Assembly: GCA_947445495.1 (NCBI GenBank)
Contig: CANFEI010000051.1
Location: 1-7,318 of the forward strand
Length of the DNA stretch: 7,318 nt
Reading direction: 5' to 3'
Origin: Alcaligenaceae bacterium
GTDB taxonomy: Bacteria; Pseudomonadota; Gammaproteobacteria; Burkholderiales; Burkholderiaceae
Part shown: positions 1 to 5,593 of the stretch, in pieces
How the letters are laid out: each line of letters starts with the position of its first letter
Numbering within the stretch: the stretch's first letter is position 1
Made by a program: the position numbers and the translations under genes
The notes under the pieces: model-generated
Database searches by the model: none
Told to the model about the DNA's origin: nothing
The model's input: only the letters and a program-made list of their open reading frames with translations

Positions 1-126
1 AAGCTGCTAGACAAATATAATCTCGACTATGCCTACGAGGATGGCAAGTCTGTACAAGATAAATTTCCCGCTGAAATTGAGTGGTACAAAAAATATTTTA
101 CCGAAGCTGGCATGACACTTAGATAA
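1..126 (+). CDS. C-terminal end of a probable Bug/TctC-family periplasmic binding protein (5' partial)
   Basis: An open frame enters from the left edge and ends at TAA 124-126, giving the last 41 residues of a protein. Its end (AEIEWYKKYFTEAGMTL) can be laid over the end of the complete Bug receptor later in this window (ADIERWRKITTDAKVSI): A-[DE]-I-E-x-x-[RK]-K-x-x-T-[DE]-A matches without gaps. That helix is the usual C-terminus of tripartite tricarboxylate transporter substrate-binding proteins, which bind small carboxylates in the periplasm. The stop lies 18 bases before the next gene on the same strand, so the two are probably co-transcribed. The identification rests on a short tail only; the N-terminal signal peptide and ligand-binding core are outside the window. 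Confidence 0.6.
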   Translation, partial: KLLDKYNLDYAYEDGKSVQDKFPAEIEWYKKYFTEAGMTLR

Positions 127-144
127 ACGAAACAGGATCAGAAT

Positions 145-1623
145 ATGAAGCAAACTAACCCCAAAAATATTACTTGGGATGCAACGGCCGACTTGGTCGT
201 TGTGGGCTTTGGTGGGGCGGGTGCAGCCACAGCAATTACTGCAGTAGAAGCAGGGGCCTCTGTCATCTTGTTAGACAAGGCACCAGAGGGGCAAGAGGGC
301 GGCAACACTCGGGTCGCTGCTCAAGGCTATCTCAATACCTCAACGCCTGAAGGTGCAGCCACCTATCTAAATGCCCTGTGTGGCCCCTATACCGTGCCAC
401 AAGACATGGTTAAGGTCTGGGCCGAAGAAATGTGTAAGAACAACGAGTGGCTGTCATCCATTGGCGGCGACCCGCAAGAACATCAACATAAGGTGGGGAT
501 CGAGTTCCCCGACCTCCCAGGAGCCGATTCGGTACACAAGTTTCACCACGGCGACATTCTTGGCTATTCAAAAACATGGGAAATGTTGGCTGAAGCTGTG
601 CGCGTGCGGCCCATTGAAGTGCGGTACGAGTGTCCGGCCACGCGCTTGGTTCAAGATCCCTTGACGCAGGAAGTCATCGGCGTGGTGGCGAACCAGAAAG
701 GCAAGTCTATCAATATCAAGGCGCGCAAGGGTGTTGTTTTAACCTGTGGGGGCTTTGAAAATAATCAAGAGATGATTCGTAACTACCTCACTGGTGTGCC
801 GTATTGCTATACATCGGGTAGCCCTTTCAACGAGGGTGATGGTGTGCGTATGGCGATGGAGCTGGGTGCTGACCTGTGGCATATGAATAACTTTGCTGGT
901 CCGTCGATGGCGCTTAAGGTGCCAGACTACCCCACAACATTTTCGATGATGGCGCTGCATTTTTCCCACGAGCCAGCAGGTGGGATGGTAGTCGTGGGGC
1001 CAGATGGCAAACGCTTTACGGACGAAAAGTACAAAACAAGGCATGGCAAAGTTGAGCACCATGGCAAATGGTACGCGCTGCGCACGCCCTGCCCGATGTA
1101 CATGGTCTTCGATCAAGCAATGATGAGTGACGGTCCGATTTATGACGGAAAGCCAACCCATGGCTGGACCCAAATCATGAGCGGCTACACCTGGAGTAAA
1201 GACAACAAAACAGAATTAGCGAAAGGCTGGATCAAAACTGCACCCACCTTAGCTGCTCTGGCAAAGCTCCTCGACTTGCCCGAAGGTAGCCTAGATCAAA
1301 CTGCGGCACGCTGGAACGGCCTGGTCGCGGCGGGGGCAGACTCGGACTGCGGTCGAACCAAAATGTTCCAACCCTTTGGCGCAGGTCCATTCTATGCCGT
1401 TGAGCTCTCACCTTCGATGCTCAATACCCAAGGTGGGCCACGCCGTAATGCCCGCGCTGAAATCGTTCGACCTGATGGAACGCCCATTCCACGCTTGTAT
1501 AGCGCGGGCGAACTCGGTTCAATTTTCAGCTATCTCTACCAAGGTACTGGCAATATCGGTGAATGCTTTGCGTTCGGACGTATCGCTGCCCGAAGCGCAG
1601 TCGCTCAAAAAGCGTGGAGCTAA
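145..1623 (+). CDS. FAD-dependent oxidoreductase, fumarate reductase / 3-ketosteroid dehydrogenase-like flavoprotein
   Basis: This 492-residue flavoprotein is full length for the FAD_binding_2 family. Seen: an N-terminal Rossmann dinucleotide site GFGGAG (residues 21-26), with Asp44 at the end of the second strand where the ribose-binding acidic residue sits; GGNTRVAAQG (52-61), the flavin loop; LTCGGFENN (199-207); GDG (231-233); GKRFTDE (288-294); and a C-terminal flavin-capping segment LYSAGEL (451-457) followed by YLYQGTGNIG (463-472). No signal peptide is present, so the protein is probably cytoplasmic. The His and Arg that bind fumarate in soluble fumarate reductases are not at the expected places (SPSMLNTQGGP, and Gln466 instead of Arg). 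Tyr465 before the Gly-rich turn is more like ketosteroid dehydrogenases. A substrate-dehydrogenating or enoate-reducing role is inferred; the substrate is unknown. The ATG start has AGGA at 134-137, 7 bases upstream. It follows the Bug tail by 18 bases. Confidence 0.85.
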   Translation: MKQTNPKNITWDATADLVVVGFGGAGAATAITAVEAGASVILLDKAPEGQEGGNTRVAAQGYLNTSTPEGAATYLNALCGPYTVPQDMVKVWAEEMCKNNEWLSSIGGDPQEHQHKVGIEFPDLPGADSVHKFHHGDILGYSKTWEMLAEAVRVRPIEVRYECPATRLVQDPLTQEVIGVVANQKGKSINIKARKGVVLTCGGFENNQEMIRNYLTGVPYCYTSGSPFNEGDGVRMAMELGADLWHMNNFAGPSMALKVPDYPTTFSMMALHFSHEPAGGMVVVGPDGKRFTDEKYKTRHGKVEHHGKWYALRTPCPMYMVFDQAMMSDGPIYDGKPTHGWTQIMSGYTWSKDNKTELAKGWIKTAPTLAALAKLLDLPEGSLDQTAARWNGLVAAGADSDCGRTKMFQPFGAGPFYAVELSPSMLNTQGGPRRNARAEIVRPDGTPIPRLYSAGELGSIFSYLYQGTGNIGECFAFGRIAARSAVAQKAWS

Positions 1624-1651
1624 GCCCCACGCGTTGAGTCGTGTGTTGTGA

Positions 1652-2590
1652 CTACTTAGCCGCCGGCGTGTACTTCCCACTTAATTGCGGGGTGTGCACG
1701 CCAGGTGACTTAGCCTCTTGTCTTTCGAGCCGCGTTTGACGAGCCCAGGTACGTTTTAAATCGTCTCGCACCTGTATCTTCAAGCGTCCCAAGCCCTCTG
1801 TTTCCAGCTCAATGACGTCTCCATCCATAAAGGGATTGAGGCCGCGGTGGTTGGTACCCGTGGCAACAATATCGCCAGGCTCCAGCGTGTGAATCGAACT
1901 GATCCACTCGATACAGCGAGGAATATTGTGCGCCATGTCGTCGGTATTGAAATCCTGCATGAGCTTGCCGTTGTTCCACAAGCGAATTTGTAATTTTTGT
2001 GGATTAGGAATCTCATCGGCCGTGACGATGTAGGGCCCAATCGGTGCGAACGTATCGCGCGACTTCATTTTGAAAAAAATATTACCTTCCGGACCAAGTC
2101 CCCGAGCCGAGCCATCGATGAAGTTCACATAGCCAAAAATATATTTCATCGCATCTTTTGCTGCGACATTGGTGGCGCGCTTACCAATCACCAGTGCAAT
2201 CTCCGCCTCCCCCTCAAAAATAGTCGCTGGGACATCAGGCAATACCATTGCATCGCCAGGGCCGATGATGGCGCCCGGCGCCTTTTGAAAGGCGTTGATG
2301 GGAGCGGGCTCGCTGCGCGTGCCATCTTCCATGTAATTAACCGCCATACAGTCGATATGGCCAGGCTTGGGCAGCGGAGGACGAATACGCACCGAGGCGA
2401 CTGGCACGCCCGTCGCACCGCGGACGAATGCCTCAATCTTCGGACGATACGCCTCAAACTGAGCAATCAGCCCATTGATGAGGTCATGCGGTCCCAAACG
2501 GGGGATGTCTGCCACAACGGCAGAGACATCGACCACCTGATCGCCTTTCAAAATGCCAAGCTTGAAATCATCAAAAAACAGTATTTTCAT
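1652..2590 (-). CDS. Fumarylacetoacetate hydrolase (FAH) family protein
   Basis: The 312-residue protein has a short N-terminal domain (about 1-70) and an FAH catalytic fold (about 75-280). Seen: VNYMEDG (84-90), FEGEAEIALVIG (125-136) with the paired metal-ligand glutamates Glu128 and Glu130, GYVNFIDGSARG (153-164) with the third ligand Asp159, KSRDTFAPIGP (176-186), and GDIVATGTN (239-247). The family cleaves or decarboxylates beta-diketo and 2-oxo acids, or isomerises them, using Mg2+ or Mn2+. Here the catalytic His-Glu pair of FAHD1-type enzymes (N-Y-x-x-H-x-x-E) is replaced by Asp89 and Arg92, and the usual GTPxGVG becomes GTNHRGL, so the reaction is uncertain. About 30 residues after position 282 form a polar tail beyond the fold. 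The ATG start has GGAG (2602-2599) 8 bases upstream. It is transcribed away from the dehydrogenase operon and converges on the flavoprotein gene. Confidence 0.88.
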   Translation of the reverse strand: MKILFFDDFKLGILKGDQVVDVSAVVADIPRLGPHDLINGLIAQFEAYRPKIEAFVRGATGVPVASVRIRPPLPKPGHIDCMAVNYMEDGTRSEPAPINAFQKAPGAIIGPGDAMVLPDVPATIFEGEAEIALVIGKRATNVAAKDAMKYIFGYVNFIDGSARGLGPEGNIFFKMKSRDTFAPIGPYIVTADEIPNPQKLQIRLWNNGKLMQDFNTDDMAHNIPRCIEWISSIHTLEPGDIVATGTNHRGLNPFMDGDVIELETEGLGRLKIQVRDDLKRTWARQTRLERQEAKSPGVHTPQLSGKYTPAAK

Positions 2591-2751
2591 TTTTGAGTCT
2601 CCATCAAAAAGATTTTGTCTTGTCGCGGGTCAACCTTAGCATCGCGCCCCTCGGGTCACGCTGTTGAAACCGAGGAAGTCCATATTTTGAAAACCTCCAG
2701 CTATTTACCTTAGCCCTCTGAAATAGGGTGATTCGAGCGAACCTTTATGCT

Positions 2752-2779
2752 AGGATAAATTCCAACAAAGTGCCGTCAA
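2752..2779 (-). promoter_or_regulatory. Candidate sigma70-type promoter for the FAH-family gene
   Basis: Read on the minus strand, TTGACG (2779-2774) is followed after 16 bases by TATCCT (2757-2752). These match the -35 consensus at 5 of 6 and the -10 at 4 of 6 positions. Transcription would begin near 2745 and leave a leader of about 155 bases before the ATG at 2590, containing two of the short inverted repeats. The long leader and the weak -10 keep this tentative. Confidence 0.3.
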
Positions 2780-2802
2780 ATCAAAAAGAACAATAGGCGC
2801 TC

Positions 2803-2831
2803 TTGACTATCGATAAAACAAATTTAGTCAA
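2803..2831. repeat. Inverted repeat TTGACTA-N15-TAGTCAA, candidate operator
   Basis: The arms 2803-2809 and 2825-2831 are perfect reverse complements of 7 bases. Equivalent points are 22 bases apart, about two helical turns, as expected for a dimeric regulator. The left arm overlaps TATCGATA (2808-2815), itself an 8-base palindrome, and contains TTGACT, a 5-of-6 match to a -35 box, though I find no good -10 at the right distance. The repeat ends 11 bases before the Shine-Dalgarno sequence of the operon's first gene, so a bound protein could block transcription initiation or early elongation. A hairpin in the leader RNA is an alternative, although the 15-base loop is large. Confidence 0.35.
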
Positions 2832-2842
2832 CACTGCATTCT

Positions 2843-2848
2843 AGGGAG
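2843..2848 (+). promoter_or_regulatory. Shine-Dalgarno sequence that fixes a GTG start
   Basis: AGGGAG lies 7 bases upstream of the GTG at 2856. The protein then begins DFGYTKEQEALR, exactly where acyl-CoA dehydrogenases usually begin, so GTG is preferred over any downstream ATG. Confidence 0.75.
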
Positions 2849-2855
2849 ACACACA

Positions 2856-4109
2856 GTGGATTTTGGGTATACCAAAGAGCAAGAAGCTCTTCGCAAAGAG
2901 GTTCTTGATTTCATTCGCGTCAATTTGACCGCCGAAGTGTATGCGGAGCTCGATGCCGACGAAGAGGCACTCGAAAACGGAAAAAGCGAGCGTCACCCTG
3001 GGAAAAAAGGACCCTTAGTCAGTTCGGTCTTCAAAAGGATCGGTGAGCGTGGCTGGCTAGGCTATAGCTACCCCAAAGAATATGGTGGTGGTGGTGGCGA
3101 TCGCGTTGGCCAAAATATCATCGAGGAAGAGTTTCAGCGCGCCGGTATCCAGGTCAGCTTGGCTGGCAGTGGTGCGCCCGCGATCATCGCAGCCGGCACT
3201 GAAGAGCAAAAGCGTCACTACCTGCCAAAACTGATTGCAATGGAATACACCTTTGCGTTAGGTTTTACTGAACCACATGCGGGTGCCGACTTGGCCGCCC
3301 TGCGATGTCGGGCTGCGCGTGATGGCGATCATTTCGTCATCAACGGTCAAAAGATGTACACCACGGCGGCGCATACCGCCACGCATATGTATTTGATGGC
3401 ACGCACAGACCCAGAGGCCGCGCGACACGACGGCATTTCGATTTTTCTCTTCCCGATGGATACGCCAGGCTTGACGGTGCGGCCACTCTGGACGATTCAA
3501 AATAATCCTCGTGCGCCGCGCGGCACCACCTACGGGGATGCGCGTAGTAACGAAGTATTTTTTGAAAACGCCCGTATCCATGAGTCCTGCTTATTAGGTC
3601 GTGAGAATCAAGGGTGGCGTGTGGGCTCGATGGGCTTGAATCTGGACCGCGTTGGGGCATCTCGTTATCTTCGTTCTGTACGTCGCGATGAAGACATTGT
3701 GAATTGGATCAAGTCCAATTCGTTTGGCGATTATTCGCCTGCAAAAAATCCTGCTATTCGTGACAAGGTTGCGGAGCTTTGGATAGAGGGGCAGATCTGC
3801 CGCCTCATGACCATGCGCAGTATGTCTATCGTCGAACACGGCGGCAACTTCACATACGAAGGTTCAGCCGAAAAAGTATGGTCGCCTGAGCACGGCGTGC
3901 GCACAACGGAAGCCATCACACAAATGCTCGGGCCTTACGCGACGCTACTGAACGGATCTCCCCACGCAGTTGAAAAAGGCGTCTTTGCGCACAACACGAT
4001 GGGTGCGTTTCAGTCGGGCATCAATCATGGCAGCGTCCAGATTATGCGGGATCAGGTGGCAAAGCGAGGGCTTGAGCTGCCCTCCTCACGTCGCGCAAAA
4101 TCAAAATAA
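2856..4109 (+). CDS. Acyl-CoA dehydrogenase, large (alpha-type) subunit of a probable heteromeric enzyme
   Basis: The 417-residue protein has the three-part acyl-CoA dehydrogenase fold: N-terminal helices (about 5-130), a beta domain (about 132-245) with the flavin signature GFTEPHAGADL (136-146) and GQKMYTTAAHTATHMYLMAR (164-183), and C-terminal helices (about 250-408). The enzyme should oxidise an acyl-CoA to the 2-enoyl-CoA and pass electrons to electron-transferring flavoprotein, in the cytoplasm. The Arg-x-x-Phe-Gly-x-Pro-Ile flavin motif of the C-terminal domain is missing; only NSFGDYSPAKNP (288-299) stands there. The next gene supplies that motif, which points to an alpha2beta2 enzyme with shared flavin sites, as in steroid side-chain or pimeloyl-CoA dehydrogenases. 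At the base position used by isovaleryl- and long-chain acyl-CoA dehydrogenases this protein has Asp264 (NLDRVG); at the medium-chain position it has His391. GTG start. First gene of the operon. Confidence 0.88.
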   Translation: MDFGYTKEQEALRKEVLDFIRVNLTAEVYAELDADEEALENGKSERHPGKKGPLVSSVFKRIGERGWLGYSYPKEYGGGGGDRVGQNIIEEEFQRAGIQVSLAGSGAPAIIAAGTEEQKRHYLPKLIAMEYTFALGFTEPHAGADLAALRCRAARDGDHFVINGQKMYTTAAHTATHMYLMARTDPEAARHDGISIFLFPMDTPGLTVRPLWTIQNNPRAPRGTTYGDARSNEVFFENARIHESCLLGRENQGWRVGSMGLNLDRVGASRYLRSVRRDEDIVNWIKSNSFGDYSPAKNPAIRDKVAELWIEGQICRLMTMRSMSIVEHGGNFTYEGSAEKVWSPEHGVRTTEAITQMLGPYATLLNGSPHAVEKGVFAHNTMGAFQSGINHGSVQIMRDQVAKRGLELPSSRRAKSK

Positions 4110-4132
4110 AGCACTCGCTACAGGAAAGAATC

Positions 4133-5311
4133 ATGGATGTATTGCTAACTGAAGAAGAACAAATGGTTGCCACAAGCGCCAGAGAGTTTCTCAATGGAGA
4201 ATGCTCGACCGCCCTGGTGCGAAAGATGGAACTTGATCCGATCGGCTATCCCCCTGAGCTCTGGGCAAAGTGCGCCGAGATGGGATGGCCAGGAATGTGT
4301 CTGCCAGAAGAGTACGGCGGACAAGCCCTTCCACTTGCCTATCTAGGCTTGGTTCTGCAGGAAGTGGGGCGTGCCGTGGCACCCGTGCCCTTGCACAGCA
4401 CCGCCGTGACAGCGATCACTCTTGCTCGTCACGCAAACAAGACGGTTTGCGAAAAGATCCTTCCGAGCGTGTCAGCTGGCAAGACGATTTTGACCTGGGC
4501 GTTTTCGGAAGACGATCCGCGATTCGTACCCGAGTCAGTCAAAATGTCCGCCAGTGCGGACGGCGAGAACTTTATCTTGAGCGGCCGAAAACTCTTCGTA
4601 GACAATTTTTTAGCAGCAAGCCACTGCCTCGTCGCATGCCGAACTTCTGCCTCAAGCTCATCCAGCAAGGGCCTTTCACTGTTTTTAGTGGATACAAAAG
4701 CCAACGGAATCTCGCCTACGGCATTACGTACACTGGCCAAAGATCAACAGTGCGAGGTGGTATTTAATCAGGTTCGTGTACCGAAGTCCGCCTTGATTGG
4801 GGAGCTACATAACGGCTGGGCTGTCATGGAACAGTTGCTCGACTTAGCGACGGTCTTGCTTTGCACTCAGATGTTAGGTGCAACGCGTATGGATGCCGAA
4901 ATGGCTATTGACCACGCAAAGTTCCGCGAAGCGTTTGGTCAGCCAATTGGTGCGTTTCAGTCCATACAACACATGTGTGCCGACATGATCATTTGGATCG
5001 ACGGCGGCGAGTTGCTTGCCTACGAGGCCCTTTGGAAAATGGACAATGGACTGCCTGCGCAGGTTGAAGTGTCACAAGCGAAAGCGTTTTGTAACGAAAA
5101 ATGTCCCGCTGTCGCACGCAACTCTCAATCTATTCATGGGGGGATCGGCTTCATGATGGAGTTTGATCTACACCTTTGGTTAAGACGAATCACAGCGTGG
5201 TCTATGCGACTCGGCACGACATTCGAGCACCGTGAACGGATTGCGCATGCGTTGCTAGATATTCCGGGCAATGTCATATTAGGCAGACCCGTTCCACCCC
5301 TCGCTGCTTAA
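4133..5311 (+). CDS. Acyl-CoA dehydrogenase, small (beta-type) subunit of a probable heteromeric enzyme
   Basis: The 392-residue protein has an N-terminal helical domain (about 3-115) with PEEYGGQALPLAYLGLVLQE (58-77). A divergent beta domain follows (about 118-222), in which the usual TEP-AGSD signature is reduced to WAFSEDDPRF (122-131) and a Ser-rich loop (172-178) is present. The C-terminal helical domain (about 228-375) is well conserved: REAFGQPIGAFQSIQH (265-280) is the canonical flavin-binding motif and IHGGIGFMMEFDLHLWLRR (334-352) the second one. Both known catalytic-Glu positions are non-acidic (Ala239; Leu360 before GTT), so it is probably the non-catalytic partner that completes the flavin site of the upstream subunit. 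The gene starts 23 bases after that subunit. AGGA at 4122-4125 lies 7 bases before the ATG. Subunit roles are inferred from motif distribution. Confidence 0.87.
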   Translation: MDVLLTEEEQMVATSAREFLNGECSTALVRKMELDPIGYPPELWAKCAEMGWPGMCLPEEYGGQALPLAYLGLVLQEVGRAVAPVPLHSTAVTAITLARHANKTVCEKILPSVSAGKTILTWAFSEDDPRFVPESVKMSASADGENFILSGRKLFVDNFLAASHCLVACRTSASSSSSKGLSLFLVDTKANGISPTALRTLAKDQQCEVVFNQVRVPKSALIGELHNGWAVMEQLLDLATVLLCTQMLGATRMDAEMAIDHAKFREAFGQPIGAFQSIQHMCADMIIWIDGGELLAYEALWKMDNGLPAQVEVSQAKAFCNEKCPAVARNSQSIHGGIGFMMEFDLHLWLRRITAWSMRLGTTFEHRERIAHALLDIPGNVILGRPVPPLAA

Positions 5312-5323
5312 ATAATTTTGGAT

Positions 5324-5327
5324 GGAG
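5324..5327 (+). promoter_or_regulatory. Shine-Dalgarno sequence that decides the start of the YHS-domain gene
   Basis: GGAG lies 8 bases before the ATG at 5336. An in-frame TTG at 5318 would extend the protein by six residues, but it would place this ribosome site inside the gene and has no good site of its own. Confidence 0.7.
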
Positions 5328-5335
5328 TATCTTTT

Positions 5336-5539
5336 ATGAAATGTCCGGTGTGTTCAAAAAACATTGATATCGAAGGCGCAGATTCTAAAACCGGAGAGAC
5401 GGCTTTTGGTGCGAAAGAAGTTGATCCATCAAAAGGCACTCGGCAATTTCACGACGGCGAATGGTACTTCTTGTGTTCTCTTGGTTGCCGCACGAAATTT
5501 ACGATGAGCCCACAAAGATATCTTGCCGGAAAAACTTAA
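5336..5539 (+). CDS. Small YHS-domain protein (putative metal-binding)
   Basis: A 67-residue protein with four cysteines in the pattern C-x2-C (Cys3, Cys6) and C-x3-C (Cys47, Cys51). It ends in FHDGEWYFLCSLGCRTKFTM (38-57) and SPQRYL (58-63), the typical YHS core: an aromatic strand, then C-x3-C, then an F-x-x-x-P-x-x-Y helix. YHS and TRASH domains bind metal ions and occur as parts of copper-handling proteins and of some aromatic monooxygenase systems. No signal peptide or membrane segment is visible, so it is presumably cytoplasmic. It sits 24 bases after the small dehydrogenase subunit and 54 bases before the Bug receptor gene, so it is very likely in the operon, but no partner protein known to use a YHS domain is in view. 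Its job here is unknown; metal delivery or redox sensing are possibilities. Confidence 0.82.
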   Translation: MKCPVCSKNIDIEGADSKTGETAFGAKEVDPSKGTRQFHDGEWYFLCSLGCRTKFTMSPQRYLAGKT

Positions 5540-5593
5540 TTTAACCGTTCAAGCGTTAGCCGCCGTTAGGTCAAGCGCGAGAGGAAAGAGACC

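Larger units (their letters stand above)
2591..2855. promoter_or_regulatory. Divergent intergenic control region between the FAH-family gene and the acyl-CoA dehydrogenase operon
   Basis: These 265 bases separate two divergently transcribed genes and carry no convincing coding frame. They are AT-richer than the flanking genes, especially near 2755-2830. They must hold the promoters of both units. Three short perfect inverted repeats with similar spacing lie inside: CCTCGG-N15-CCGAGG (2649-2675), CTATTT-N14-AAATAG (2701-2726) and TTGACTA-N15-TAGTCAA (2803-2831). The 8-base word ACCTTAGC occurs twice in direct orientation (2633-2640 and 2707-2714). Six-base inverted repeats are expected about once by chance in a stretch this long, so only the 7-base one deserves weight. 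No regulator gene is in the window. Confidence 0.6.

Noticed and set aside
739..1173. A 144-codon minus-strand frame inside the flavoprotein gene
   Set aside because: Antisense shadow of a conserved coding region; low-quality protein composition and no domain.
1624..1651. Possible bidirectional terminator between the convergent flavoprotein and FAH-family genes
   Set aside because: Only a 4-base AGTC/GACT pairing is visible, without a GC-rich stem or a T run on either strand.
1997..2596. A 199-codon open frame on the plus strand opposite the FAH-family gene
   Set aside because: Its translation shows no recognisable domain and is rich in Arg, His and Cys as antisense frames are. The minus-strand frame has clear FAH motifs and a good ribosome site.
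3084..3098. GGT repeat (five Gly codons) in the large dehydrogenase gene, a possible slippage tract
   Set aside because: It encodes a Gly-rich turn after KEY where the family normally has two or three Gly; the tract is short and the frame continues intact.
5318..5335. TTG start that would lengthen the YHS protein by six residues
   Set aside because: The GGAG ribosome site lies inside this extension and is well spaced for the ATG at 5336.
5549..5577. Short direct repeats TCAAGCG and CGTTAG before the Bug gene
   Set aside because: Six- and seven-base words within a 54-base gap; no stem, T run or promoter pattern, so nothing supports a function.
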